Assembly: GCA_025024175.1 (NCBI GenBank)
Contig: QCXZ01000003.1
Location: forward strand, 53,338,023 to 53,402,022
Origin: Rhyzopertha dominica
Taxonomy: Eukaryota > Arthropoda > Insecta > Coleoptera > Bostrichidae
Direction of reading: 5' to 3'
Length of the DNA stretch: 64,000 nt
The translations under genes were made by a program, and so were the position numbers. This document shows positions 24,960-37,358 of this stretch, one piece after another (the stretch's first letter is position 1; every line of letters starts with the position of its first letter). The notes under the pieces were generated by a model. It was not told the origin of the DNA, did not search any database, and saw only the letters and a list, made by a program, of their open reading frames with translations.

Positions 24960-26710
24960 AAAAAAAATTGTTCTCACCCCAAATTTCTTGTTTTTTTTAA
25001 TTTTTAATTTATTTATTAATAACCCTAAAAACGAGAGGGGACTGCATCAGGTTAACAAAAATAAAACAAAACTTCTATTCTTTAACTAACTAACAAAACA
25101 GTACGATCTGTCCATAAAGGGACATGTGAAGAAAATAAATCAGTTTAAGACGGAACTTAACCATAAGCTTAACTTGTCTTTTCTGTTTCTTAAAAGCACT
25201 AATATTGCTTTATTTCTTGTGGGAGGGTGTTGTAGTGTAAACTGCTTGATGAGTAAGTCTGTCGAGCCAAATTGTTAGTATTCAAGGTTAAATGAGTGTT
25301 GTATCTCTGGTATTGTGGGAGTGCACATCAGCATTTGTGGTCAGTACAATGTTGGTATTAATGTGGCCATTTATTATTCGGTGTATTAGTCTGAGTGTTT
25401 GATGCTGGACTATTTTGGTAATCTTCAATAGATTTTTCTGATTATAGACTTGATCAGAGGATGTCCAAAAGTTGATATTATATAAATAGTTTACTAGGAT
25501 TTATCGACCTAAGTGATAACACAATACATCCAAGCTTTTGATTGATTTATTTTCTAGTGTCTTTCAGGGAACTAAAAGTGTTACTTACTCTAACATACAT
25601 GCAAATTCAAAACTAGTAACAATACTTACATATTTAGTTTAAAGATATTACACAACTACAACGTTAATTTTTGAATTTGACATAAAACTATAAGGTGACA
25701 AAGTAAAATTTTTATTTACAAACAAACTGTGATATTTTTATTTATATGATTAATTTATTTAACTAAAGTATATGATAATAATATAAATAAATTACACTTA
25801 AATTTTGAATGTCTGTTTTCTTGTTAATATTACTGTTTTTTATAAATGTATGCCATTTCCAGAAATTATTTATTTTACATTATTTCCTATTTTATTTTAT
25901 TTATTATTTCCTGTTACTATGCACTGGTACTTTTGATCATTTAGGAACATCCTGTTACTACTTGTCCACTTTCTTATTCGATTTATGTCACTTTTCACCA
26001 TGTCCAAAGTTTCTGCTTGCCCTCCCACATAGAACAACACTGCATCGTCGGCATACAACATTTTTCCACTCAATCTACAGTCCGCCAAGTCATTAATATA
26101 AATAACAAACGGTAGCGGTCCTAGAATGGATCCTTGGGACCATATTTAACTATAGCTGGCTCACTTAATCGCCTACTACTCCAGTAGGTTTGCTATTGCT
26201 GTTGTAGCATTTCTGTTTTTTTCAAAAACCATTCTGACTGGCATGGATAAAGTTTATTTTCTCTAGATATTGCACTAAACGTCCGTATATAATCTTGTCA
26301 TAGATTTTAGAGAAGCAGGTTAGGACGGATATTGGTCAATAATTTTGCATCCCTATGACCTGCCTTGTATATTGGAGTAATTCGTAATATTTTTGTTTCT
26401 TCCCCCTTCAATATGTATGTATTCAAGATTGCTGCTATATACTGAGCAAGATGTTCTTTGTAATTATATTTGGTTTGAGTCCTCTAGAAGTTGTTGTTCG
26501 AAAATAGGCTGATTGGTTTGCTATGTAATTTAATGTGTTTACTTGTTTTGATCGGTATTGGTCATGAAGGTTAGATGCCAAACTTGCAAAGTATTTATTA
26601 AAAATATCTGCCATCTGCTTTGGTTCGGTTACTATTGTTCGATTTTCACCCCTTATATATTCACTTTCCTCATTCATTTTCTGTGTTCCACATGTTTCTT
26701 TCATTACTTT
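24960..26710 (-). pseudogene. Decayed non-LTR retrotransposon (LINE), RT to 3' end
   Basis: Read on the minus strand from about 26704: an N-terminal RT-proximal segment (MADIFNKYFASLASNL), then degraded blocks with ITPIYKAG, SKIYDKIIYGRL and NFIHASQNGF. Next come VPQGSILGPLPFVIYINDL and the catalytic box KMLYADDAVLFY, followed by SDINRIRKWTSSNRMFLND. Further on are ADVHSHNTRD and a tail of the type that ends such ORF2 proteins (THQAVYTTTP, FKKQKRQVKL). Several stops and frame shifts are present. The order and wording of the motifs place it with CR1/jockey-like LINEs. No target duplication was seen. Confidence 0.8.
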
Positions 26711-27549
26711 TCATGTCTTCCTACTGGAACTTTCATTTCTTTCGAATTGTGTTTCTTTGCCAAATACAAACATAAGCTAATGTAAGTTGCAAAAGGGATA
26801 AAAGAAACAAGAATATTAAGAACTAGACTATTTAAAGTAATTTATTAATAATCTCCGTAGCTGAATCACATGATTTGTAAATTTTGCTTGGAACATAACT
26901 ATACCACCCCTTGAAAAAAATTAATAAAAATTTTAAGTAATGACTGGGATTATAACCAGATTATAATATCAAAACAAAATTTTAACATTTGTTAATATAT
27001 ATCAAATACAGGTATGCCTTGTGGAAAGTATCTAACAGATATATAGAGAAAAGTAAAACCATGGCTTCTTGGGATGAAGGCTGAAAGATTGCTAAAAAAA
27101 TTAACTCTTGTAAAGTTCTCGCCAGTAATTTNCAAAACCTTGATCATTATGCAACAAACAAGGCAGGCGGTCCTAGGAAACAAAAAATTGCCTAAAGCTG
27201 CAAGAATAATAATTGTTACAACAGGTAACAATATAAAAAAATAGCAAAAAGACTCAAGAACGTCGATTTGATGTTTCAGAATAGTCTATAGGTAGGGTTT
27301 TAAAGACAAGTGAAAACTTTGTACACAAAATTGTGAAAATCTTGGAGATTTTTTTGTCAAAAAACCCCCTCGTTTTTAATTTGCTTAAAAGTATGTATTG
27401 GAGTTGGGAAAATTTCAACCAAAATTATGCAATAAATATCTTTTTTTTTGTTTAAAAAAATTGAATTTTCTTGTAATGAAAAAAAATTTGTTTAGATGGT
27501 TTCAAGTGCTACTGACACTGCCCGGTTACTTATTACAATTTTATATGTA
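26711..27549. other. 3' flank of the ionotropic receptor; no gene seen
   Basis: AT-rich stretch between the LINE relic and the receptor's stop codon, with homopolymer runs. It probably includes the receptor's 3' UTR. The open frame at 26992-27231 on the minus strand shows no domain. Confidence 0.35.
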
Positions 27550-30500
27550 CTAAAATTTAGAAGATGAATCCACATTATTGAATCTCCTTTGTTTATGCAT
27601 TTGCTTTCTCATGGTATAATAGGCGTAAATAAACTCGGCAATTAAGTAAAACACTGCAAATGCCAATCCACCCATAAAAACAATTAATGCCGATCCTACA
27701 TGTTCAATGCCAGCGCTGGAGTAATAGGATTCGGCTTGTATGTAAGAGGAAGAAAAATAAATTTCAAAATATCGCTGAAGAACTCCTGATTGATCTAGAC
27801 GTAGTATCCTGTAATGTGAAATTGGCAGTAACTTTCTCGACATGATTTAATTACTTACCACTTATTTAGCACGTCTTTAATATCTTTATTAGAACTTTTA
27901 ATAATAAAACCTCTCTCATAGTTTGTATTTGTTATCTCTGTAGTCAGATAAAGTTGTCTGTTTTCGTAGGGAATGCTCGTTCTTGCATAATTGTCAAAGT
28001 ATATTTTTGGTATTATTCCTATTGTGTTCTGATCATTTAATTTGTGGAAAAGGTATTCCGTACTTTCAACATATGTTACATCATTCTGCAATATGTAAAA
28101 GTGTCAAATAAATTTGGCTATGTATTTAAAAGTAAACATATTGTTGCATTATACAGTATGCATATATAATCATAGACATATTGCATCATTTTCACCTAAC
28201 AATACTTTTAACGAATAATGTATACATTAACAGTCTGTACGAGGTAAGCATTGAAGTTTACCAGACACACTAAAAGAAAGAAAATATACAGAAAATTAAA
28301 TGTCANTTATCGGTACAGTTCTCTGTGACATTTGTTTTCAAAATGTGTCCAAACAGGGGTTCACAAAATTTGCAACCTCAAAAGATTTTGTCATCCATAA
28401 CCACATCTAGACTAAATTATGGAGATGCTTTGCTCAAATCTAAAGCCATGAACTGGGATAAAATTTCAGCTGTGCAAATATGCAAGTGTACCATCAAGCA
28501 TAAAATAAACAAATAGAGTTAGGTGGGTGTTGTAAATAAAATTTAAAAATACTATTTGTAATTATTGTTTTGGTGCTTGTGCATTTTCAAGGTACCTATC
28601 TGAATATGGTGCTCAGTGCTGAGACTGACACCAGATTTTTTCATGCCTGATAAAGAGCAGCACACCCTGGTAATAAAAAAATATAGCCACAGTGCATTAT
28701 TTGCTAAAAGCATTATTTTATATTAAATGCAAGATTTATAACAGAGCAATAGAAGTAACTGTCCTCAACTTAGAGATAGGATTACACTGTGGTTTTCCCT
28801 TGATAGTCTTCCAATCACTTTCTTCTTTTTTTTAATTTGATTTAATANCAGAAATATAAGGCAATTTGGATAAACCCTTGATACACAGAAAAGAANCAAT
28901 GGCAGGAAAAAAATATGAACTTACATGTCAGAAAAGAGAGAATGTAAGCACAGGCTNCTTCCAAAAGAGAGTATTAAAAATACATTAAGGAATGTACAAA
29001 ATATTAAAGAAGAGTTATGTGAGACTATAGATTTGGGAAAAAAATGCAGTTGGAAAACTAAAGAACTGAGAATAAGATGAAAACTGACCCACGGATAGTA
29101 CTTTAAGAGAAAGATCAAAGATAAAAGAAAATGAAATAAAAACTTATTTCACAATGCTTGAAAACAGTGAAGATATGAAAAGCAAAGGATAAGAATAAAA
29201 ATCAAATAAATATATAAAAATAAAACAAATAAAATAATAATTATTTCCAATTGGTGGAAACACCCAAACCCAAACAAATAACTTATGCCATGACATGATA
29301 TGCTTACTTTTTATCATAGTATAACCCTTGTGTATACATGTAATATGTATACACAAGGGTATAACCGTTGTCTGAATAATATGAATAGTATTATTCAGAC
29401 AACAGTATAACCAAATACTTATTTTTTTCAACATAGGTATGAAAAACACAAACAATATTATTCTGTTTTAATGTTTCGCTGCATTATGGACATATTACCT
29501 TGTTTGGAGTTTCATCTTTATTCCCCCTGGCTCTTCAACTGTTTCTCTTAAGTAAAATGGAATTATTATTCAAAATTAAAATAAGAATAATAATGTCTTT
29601 TCTAATATAAAATATTGCCCAACTCACTGTAATTTTATGTCTAATTAATTCCAATGATAAAATTTCTTTTTTAATTATGAGAGATTTTATTTCAGTGTTA
29701 ATTTAAACTGGTAACACCAATTTGATATATTCTTAAAATATGATCCCCAGTTAACTTGATACTTCAAATATTGCACTCGTTTCAATGCAACAAATAAATT
29801 GTAATAGTATTTAAATATTTCTTGAAATTTTGTGTTTTAAAATATCTGACACCAAAAGGTTCTGTATAACACAAATACGATTCCCTAATATTTTGCCTCT
29901 TAAAATGAGAAAACGCTGTCAGAAGAAGAGAGACAATTTCCATTATGAGAATTTGCTAGTATCAAAATTGGCGGCCAGAGTGAGCTAGTTCCAACGATGA
30001 ATATTCTCTCTTTTTCTGTCTGCGGTGTTTCCCCATTCGGGTAGAATGAGAGAACAAACTAAAATAATGTTCATATATTCCAAGTGTTGAATACATTCAT
30101 GTAATATTAAAATTGGGAAACCGACAAATTCAGATACACATTTTAGGAGACGAAATAAATGATCCGCATATTTCATATGTAAGATAAAGTCAGGTAACGT
30201 TAAATGTGGGAAACATTTGCACCACATATTTTAAGGGACAAAATATTAGGGAATCATATTTATTCGTGGGGCACAAAAATTCAACATTCAACATATTACA
30301 TAATAGAAATGAAACTGGTATTCTTCTTTTAGTTTTGATTAAGAATGTCATTTTACTTAAGAGAAATATCATATCTACATCACGTAGTGAATCATTAAAA
30401 TAGAATGTACTTGAATGATACACAGGACTTTATGTTGAATAAAAAGTGAAACAGCGTTGCATAAATATTCACTACTTGAAATTTCTTACATAATTGCAAA

Positions 30501-31586
30501 GATAGGACGCTGTATCATATCTCAGATGATCCAAGCAAACTAAACGCATCTGTGGGTATTTAAGCTCATGTGGTTGCAGCTGATGTAATTCATGCCTCAC
30601 TAAAACAGATGTGATAGCTGCTGCAAATCCCGTATATAAAAGATATGAAGTTAGGTATCCAAGGAAAAATATGCTACGACTTGCAAACCCACTGGGAGTG
30701 TAGCTTAGGCCTGGAAATTATTAATCAAGTGGAATTAGCTAGACACACACACACACTGATTTAGAATTACCTTGCTGACAAGCTGCTGCTATAGCCCACA
30801 ACGTGATCTCCACCCAAGTCCATGCACAGTATTCAGTGGATTTATGTATTTTTGAACCATACAGTGTAGTAATTTTCAAACAAATTGCCAGTACTACCAG
30901 CAGAATTAAAAAACAGAGCCACAAAGTACCAGCAAACGTTAGCACAAATATATCTTTTGTAATATGCACCTTATTATGCTTGTATACCAGCATGTATCTT
31001 CAAATAACCGTGCTAAATAATAATAATCAAGGATCAAGTCATACATACTTGCTTTTTAAAACCGGTACGAGCATCGTTATTCCATCTGGTAATTTATTTA
31101 GTGGTTGTGGGGCACATATTGCTACATCTAACTGGTTAACATTGAATAAGTCTTCTAAATTATCTGTAAAATTCAAAACAAACCAAACAGTTCTGTACAG
31201 TAATTCAAGTGCCTTTCATTGTATGTCCTGGTACATACTCACTTTAAGTTCACAATTCTGGTGATCTCTTCCAAAAGTTTTACACTATAACCATCCAGGT
31301 GATTATTTTCATTGCTATAGAAACAATCTGACCCAGTATCATTAAAATCGAAAATTCCAATTCTTAAAGTTTCACTTTTTTTGACATTAATTGTATTAAA
31401 TTTTTTTGTTAAAAGTAATCTGTGCTCCACCCAAGCCCTTGTGCTAGTAAAAGACTCGCTTAACACAGCTGTTGTAGTATTGTAAACACCACCATGTTTC
31501 ATTATGTAATCAATAGCACCAAAAGCATAACATCTTACTAAAAACAAAGTGATGACCTGTACGATGTTGTAGGAATAAGGCCTCAT
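27550..31586 (-). CDS. Ionotropic receptor (divergent iGluR family)
   Basis: Six exons on the minus strand, assembled by splice phase: 31586-31243, 31192-31049, 30997-30771, 30710-30490, 28085-27859 and 27808-27550, giving 473 residues from ATG 31584-31586. Insect IRs are cation channels for odour, taste or humidity in sensory dendrites. Order: a hydrophobic N-terminus like a signal peptide (IVQVITLFLVRCYAFGA); a ligand-binding S1 lobe (ETLRIGIFDF, HLDGYSVKLLEEITRIV, LDVAICAPQPLN); TM1 (IFVLTFAGTLWLCFLILLVV); a pore helix (VEITLWAIAAACQQG); TM2 (SIFFLGYLTSYLLYTGFAAA); S2; TM3 (LIVFMGGLAFAVFYLIAEFI); and a short basic tail. The SYLLYTGFAAAITS wording recalls the IR75 clade. It has no long amino-terminal domain, and the usual S1 glutamate-binding Arg is not evident. 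The acceptor at 30997 is the least certain border. Confidence 0.82.
28340..28515 (+). pseudogene. LINE ORF2 C-terminal fragment
   Basis: The frame reads ILSSITTSRLNYGDALL, then a gap and WDKISAVQICKCTI. This resembles the post-RT segment of CR1/L2/jockey-type ORF2 (pattern SRLDYCNALL followed by KLQxVQN). It is short and lies in the receptor's long intron. The call rests on one motif only. Confidence 0.4.
29324..29403. repeat. Two tandem perfect hairpins
   Basis: Hairpin 1 pairs ACCCTTGTGTATACAT (29324-29339) with its complement at 29345-29360. Hairpin 2 pairs GTTGTCTGAATAATA (29367-29381) with its complement at 29389-29403. The two are separated and flanked by three copies of TATAACC. They lie in the receptor intron. 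Confidence 0.75.
29541..30368. mobile_element. MITE-like inverted-repeat element, family with 53399-53862
   Basis: Inverted ends of about 40 bp (TTTCTCTTAAGTAAAATGG and its complement at 30328-30368). The inner sequence shares blocks with 53399-53862 (AGAGAGACAATT, AATTTGCTA, GAGCTAGTTC). Similarity between the two copies continues past the inner ends, to about 30460 on the right. The true element is therefore larger. Non-coding. Confidence 0.6.
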
Positions 31587-32776
31587 TTTGAAATGATTCC
31601 AATAATCTGAAAAAAGCCATTAAAGGACAAATGACAGCAGGGATGTTAAAATTCTTGTGACAGTTTACTTAAGGATGTTTGCCTTCACTGTTCAAATACT
31701 TTAAGTGATTGCATGCAACTACCTATACCATTAGTCTGCCATGTTATTTGCTAATGTAAGGGCAAGTAGAAGCCTGTACACAAAAAATTTGATGTTTACA
31801 TTAATTTGTTCTAATTGATATGCACTAGTGGTAACGACATTCAAAATCTAAATTTGTGAGATTGATACTTGCATTACAATTAATAACTTATTTATTTGTC
31901 TCTTCTTAAAAGAAACACTTGTTAATAGCCGATGATGCATATTTTAATAAAATTTATTTAACAATAAGAGTTATTAACAAAAAACAAAACGCAAATTATT
32001 TTTGTTGCAGTTTTGTATATAATTATAAAACTAAAATTTTATACGATCGATAAAACACTGAGATCACTACTTACACATTTTTTTGGTTTTTTAATTTTTC
32101 ATCATAGGACAAAAACTAAATTGAAAACGATCACTTTTTAAGCATGCAGTATGCATAAAATAATTTTCAAGCATGAAAAACTTTTCGAAAACTTTTTACT
32201 TATAGGATAAAATACAGATATTGAAATTTAACATAGCCTCACTCAAGGCTATCTAATTGTACTAAAAATTTTAAAATGCCCAAGGCACAAATCGCACAAG
32301 GTGGTAATAGTAACATAACTCCATGCTACTTTCCTGTGCATCAATTGGAAAGGAAAAATCGTATGCTAGCTGACACATTTTAATTAGAGGCTGTATGCTG
32401 TGGGATAATCAAGAGCATGATTTAATTTAAAAAGTAACTCACTTAAATTGCCTCTATTCATATGTCAGGCTCTAAAAACCAAATCAAAAACCCCTTTTTT
32501 ATGATTATGATCGATAGACGAGACAAATTATTACATTATGTAATGGTGTTTTTAATTCCTTTTGAGGATAGCAAAGTTATTGTTAATTAATAATAATGGT
32601 CCCTAAATTTATGGGTAAAAAGAATTTGGAGAAGCGCAAATGGTCCAGTGAATACAGAGATGGATTGGACAGTAAGTGTGTAACCAGGAGATTTTTTTGT
32701 AACATTTTTAATATACACAGGATTATTANATAATANTCCAAAAATAGTGTAGAAAAATAGCCACTCAATAAAATAT
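31587..32776. other. 5' flank of the ionotropic receptor; no gene seen
   Basis: AT-rich stretch between the receptor start and the LTR element. It should contain the receptor promoter. I recognise no exon encoding an extra receptor amino-terminal domain here. Confidence 0.4.
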
Positions 32777-33271
32777 TGTCAAACAGAGAATATTTTCCAA
32801 ATTTATTTCTATTTAATTCAACAATAATTCTTAGTTCACTTAATGGTTAACGTCAGTATCAGCATTTTTATGTTCAATGCACTTCCCGTGAACGGCGGAT
32901 TATGCGCTAGTTCAGCAGTTTACGCGTCGTACGATCTATGTGACGTATACGCTTATTCTAGTATAAATAGTGCAAATAATCAATCATAAAACAGTCTAAT
33001 ACTTAGACTCGAAGACCCCCAGGCAGGAGCTGACCCTCGAGCAACAATGTAAGTTCCAAGAATGTTTGTTTGATTACTTTTGTCTTTATTAACGTTTTAT
33101 TACTTACTTTATGTGTCTGTGTTTGTTTACAGATTTATTTTATTTGTTGTTAATAAATTATTATGTTAAAGCGACCTAAGTCGTATCACTCCTGCCCTTG
33201 TCCCAAGTTCTGTTACAGGTTCCAATCTTCGGCAAGGCAAACAGCGCGCACCCTAAACCCAGGGTGCGACA
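32777..33271 (+). repeat. 5' LTR
   Basis: A 495 bp long terminal repeat, TG...CA. It has a TATAAATA promoter box at 32962-32969 after a GTATACGCTTATTCTAG stretch. Downstream of the LTR, TGGTGG at 33275-33280 may start a tRNA primer-binding site, followed by two imperfect copies of a GCGACATTGTGG block. Confidence 0.9.
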
Positions 33272-33995
33272 TTGTGGTGGATGCGCCATTTTGATCCTGA
33301 GTACCCAGAGCGACATTGTGGCGGAAGCCCTTTCGATCACGAAGTACCCAATGCGACATTATATGGTGAAGGTCCATTAGCGTTCAACCCGTCAACCTAA
33401 AAACATACATTTCCTTAATTTCCAATTTTTACCTTGCTATGATAAAGAAAGGCATTGGAGGGTCAATCATTGCCAGTTGGAACTTAAAAAGGGACTTAGT
33501 TGTGGTTACAAAGAAAGCCTAATGTCGATGGTGTCCGAGGGGTGAATTAATTCCGGTGTTACTGACGGTGGCTTGCCACTCGAGACATGTGGTGCCCGAG
33601 GAGTCAACTAATTCCATTAACATAATATGGCTTTCTGCGTTGCCTAAACAGAGACTCTGCAAGTTTTTCAGTCTGGTGCCAAAAATGCCGATCAATTTTA
33701 TAGCAAAATTTCCCCGTTACTAACCATTTACAGGCACCATGACGACATGCAGCGCAAAGTACGCCATCAGAAAGCCACACAGGACACCGTAGAAGAGGAA
33801 AAAGTAAGTTTGCCTCCCTTCCCAAAGAACCCCTACCGCCCACCCTTACATACATCTTAGGTCAACAATGCAATTTTTATACAGATTAGCTATCACGGAA
33901 GGAATATTCTGCACTTATTTATTAATTTTGTTAACAATTAATGTCCATTTGCTAGGTTTTATAGGAAGCAACGAAGGAGATTCAACCACGTCAGT

Positions 33996-35447
33996 ATGGT
34001 AACTATTCAAGAAGCCCTTAAAAATGGTAAAAACCCCGTATTTCCAGATTTTGTTACCCCGCCAATTTTTAACCCAATTACAGATATCCCATCTATATTT
34101 ATTAGACAATACGATCAAATTTCTACTTACAATGGTTGGAATAATAGTTTCAAAATTCGTTATTTAGGAAATTTTTTACAAGAATCTGCTAAGATTTGGT
34201 ACTATAACTACATAGAAAATTCTAATAATAGCTGTAAGATTTGGCCACAAATTAAAGAAGATTTTATAAATGAATTTAGTAGTCGTCAAACAGTAAGAAA
34301 ATTAAAGGAGAAATTAAATTCCAGGAAACAATCAGAAACGGAAGATATAAAGCAATACTTTTACGATTTAGTTGTTTTGGCACACGATGTAGATCCAAAC
34401 ATGTCATTTGAAAAATTTCGTGATCATTTTCAATTTGGATTGCACCCATCGTTTTATAATTCATATTATTTGTTAAGCCACAATGTATTTAACAAAGATA
34501 CACTTAAAAGTTTAGTTTTACATTTAAGTGATGTAAGAGAAAGGGTATTATCAGTTCAGATCCCAAAAAAGCATTTTCTAAATTCAAAAGAAGATCTTAA
34601 TTTAATTACTGACAAGCCTCAATTTTCAAAACAATGTTTAGAACATAATGTACAAAATAAAGCGTCCAAACAATATAACAGTCCAAATAATTTCAAGAAT
34701 TTTTACAAAAGGCAAAAAGGAAATAATAACTTAATAACCAAAGATAATTTTAAACTTATTGCTGCTAAAAATTATATTTTAAGGTCTAACGTTGAAATTA
34801 AAGTAAAACTGCTCAATTTGTATTCCGAAGTAACATTAAATAATTCTGAAAATTTCGAACTTAGGGAAAACAAAAATCTTTTCTTGAGAAAAGGTATTAT
34901 TTGTAAAGGTTTAGAAGTAATTGGAAATAATCTGTACATTAGGTTAATCCTGAGGAGTAATACAAGTCAATCCATTTTTAAAGGGACTGTTTTGGGCTAT
35001 TTGCACAGAAAGCGGAAGGAAATTGGCTTACATTCTTCAATTTTAACTGTAACTGAAGGTTTAGATAAAGTTAGTGCTAAGGAACACAGTCACCAAAGGG
35101 ATAACACAAAATTTCAAATTTCTGGGGCTAACGAAGCCAATCAATTTTGCAACAAAGAAAATTTACCTTTATATTGGAATAATATATGCAGTAAATTTAA
35201 AGAAAACTATTCATCCAAAGGCATTCCTAAAAATAATTGTAAATATCGTAAAAGGGGTCAAAAGTGTCATTTAGGGCGTAGAAAATATGTATCCAGGCAA
35301 ATAGGCATGTGCAGTAAAGCGGGAAGATACTTGGGTTCAGTAAAAGAAATGTACAGTAAGAAATGCATGAGTATCAGAAATACAGATAGAGAGCAAGATT
35401 TAAATAAATATAGGGGACATGTGTATAAAGTAAGAAATAGAGTATAG
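33996..35447 (+). CDS. Gag-like protein of the LTR element
   Basis: Uninterrupted frame of 483 residues. Residues about 25-190 have the pattern of a Ty3/gypsy capsid (retrotransposon gag) domain: FIRQYDQISTYNGWNN, IRYLGNFLQESAKIWYYNYI, WPQIKEDFINEFSS, KLNSRKQSETEDIKQYFYDL and KFRDHFQFGLHPSF. A low-complexity linker follows. A second region (about 245-345) ends SNTSQSIFKGTVLGYL. This recalls the beta-rich dUTPase-like segment found in some retroelement polyproteins (inference only). The C-terminus is Lys/Arg-rich. There is no CCHC zinc knuckle and no protease site. The intact frame in a young element suggests the product is still useful to the element. Confidence 0.75.
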   Translation: MVTIQEALKNGKNPVFPDFVTPPIFNPITDIPSIFIRQYDQISTYNGWNNSFKIRYLGNFLQESAKIWYYNYIENSNNSCKIWPQIKEDFINEFSSRQTVRKLKEKLNSRKQSETEDIKQYFYDLVVLAHDVDPNMSFEKFRDHFQFGLHPSFYNSYYLLSHNVFNKDTLKSLVLHLSDVRERVLSVQIPKKHFLNSKEDLNLITDKPQFSKQCLEHNVQNKASKQYNSPNNFKNFYKRQKGNNNLITKDNFKLIAAKNYILRSNVEIKVKLLNLYSEVTLNNSENFELRENKNLFLRKGIICKGLEVIGNNLYIRLILRSNTSQSIFKGTVLGYLHRKRKEIGLHSSILTVTEGLDKVSAKEHSHQRDNTKFQISGANEANQFCNKENLPLYWNNICSKFKENYSSKGIPKNNCKYRKRGQKCHLGRRKYVSRQIGMCSKAGRYLGSVKEMYSKKCMSIRNTDREQDLNKYRGHVYKVRNRV

Positions 35448-36561
35448 CTTATAAGTAAAGGGCAGGTATTTACAGGGATATTTGAAAACATTAGCAAAGA
35501 AATAAGGTTTCGAATGTATGGTTAATTGAAAAGCAAACTATTAGTAGTGAACGTTAAGAATTTGTACATAAGCAGGTTAGGTCGCAGGATTAATACTAAG
35601 CAGGTGATGAGTAACTTCCGGAAGACGTCGATCCATGGCACACGAAAACATTAAGATGCAAGGACCCAAGAAAGTTATAGAAAACCTCGAGGTGTGCACA
35701 TTCTAGAAAAGATGAACGCCTAGAAAGTGAATTCACAAGGATCCTAAATGAAAAAATGCGCTATAAAGATAAAAAATTTTTTAAAGAAAGGGATATTCAA
35801 AGGACGTATTGCTTGTCAGAAAAAGCTACTGCAGCTATAAGTCAAATTATTGAAAATCGGGAGACCTGGCAGATAATTTTTAATGCAGTATGGTCCTACG
35901 TGTTTTGTTTCACAAAGCACGTCCCATAAGTTCTCCTCGATCCTCGCCATCGCTATACAACAGTTATTGTTCAAAATAAGAGTAAGCAAATGAGTGTGTG
36001 TGTGTGAAATGAGAGTTTCAGAATTGGTTCTTCCTAAGCTTATTTATGCATGTAATCTAACTGGGTCTTACTTATGTTATGGGTATTAATCAGCACAAAA
36101 ACACTAACCAACATATGACTAACCACTAATCCTGCGATCACAAAAATATAGAGAGTTAACTCAAACTTTAAAAGTAGGTAGCCACATAGAGTTATTTAAT
36201 AAGATCTAAGGTATTTAATAAGGTATTTAGTTATGATAAACGAGATTTAAAAATAAAAAGTTTCTAAAATAAAATATTATTTTTGGGTTACAAAAAAGAG
36301 TATCATTCAGATCATTAGGCAAATTAAAATTTTGTACAATATATTTAAGATAGGTAAAATGACTTAAATAGAAGCAAAATTTAGATGTATTTACAAATAA
36401 GTAAAAGTAGGTACGAATTTTGGAATTTTTTATATAGATAAACGGATTATTAAGTAGGCACAAACACTAAAGTACAACTAAAATGTTAAAATCGAAATTC
36501 ATATATAAAGTGTATACTATAATAGAAATTTACTTACCATTATTTGTTTAATTTTCATTAC

Positions 36562-37057
36562 ATGGCCCGCACACGCACGCGCCCACACATCACACGAACA
36601 GGCACGATATACTGGCAGCGAGATGAAGATGACCGCCAAAATTTTCGAAGTACTGGCTTCACGTTCGACTCCAAAGGCGAGTATGACGACATGGCATATA
36701 CCAACACCATAATAAATTCCAGAGAAGCAAAACAATATTGGGTCGCCTACACAAGAATCCAAAAATCACACCTTCCCATTCCTAAATTCCTCAAAAAAAT
36801 TACCTCTATCCAAGAAGACTCCATAAGAAAACCGAAGAAATCGCCCATTGACCCACACAAAAGAGCTTCAGGGTGAAGTATTCACTCAACAAGCTGAAGA
36901 ACCACCAGCAGCATCCAACCAGTACATTAATAAAGAAATACAACGGAGTTGGAAAAGAACACCAAATTTGCTGAATCTACAGAAATCTCAACCGGCCGTA
37001 ATGAAGGTCATCCCAAGTAACAACCGCAATCGCCTACTCATCGCAAGTGCAACTTGA
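36562..37057 (+). other. Short open frames in the 3' part of the LTR element
   Basis: Two overlapping frames: 36562-36876, starting MARTRTRPHITRTGTIYW, and 36848-37057. They encode basic, polar sequence without signal peptide, membrane segment or known domain. They might be a remnant of a third ORF, or filler between gag and the 3' LTR. No homology is recognised. Confidence 0.3.
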
Positions 37058-37358
37058 TACCAAAGATTGCAATTAGTAAAAACATGAACAGAGCCGTATC
37101 CAGTGCAAAGTGAACAGTGCCGTACTCAAAATTTGTGTGACCGCAAGTGTGTGTGAGAAAGACATTAATTACAACATTGTAGACTTTGAAATGGGCCAAT
37201 GATGTATGTTAATTTTTTTTCGCCAATCAGTTTGTAGATCTGGTCAAAATTTAATTTTTCATTACACATCTATTTCAGTTTGCGATAGTTAACATTTTTA
37301 GTATTTTTTTAAACTCCAGTGAAAGCTGGAGGGCCAGCTTTTTCAAGAAGGGGGCAAA

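Noticed and set aside
25809..26096. Hydrophobic 95-residue frame resembling a membrane protein
   Set aside because: It is antisense to the LINE reverse-transcriptase catalytic region; the minus strand carries the real motif.
28921..29455. Minus-strand frames rich in Phe and Leu that might be receptor exons
   Set aside because: The receptor exons on both sides join in phase without them, and they overlap hairpin repeats.
30741..30757. CA dinucleotide run next to a receptor splice donor
   Set aside because: Simple microsatellite just inside the intron; no sign that it alters the gene model.
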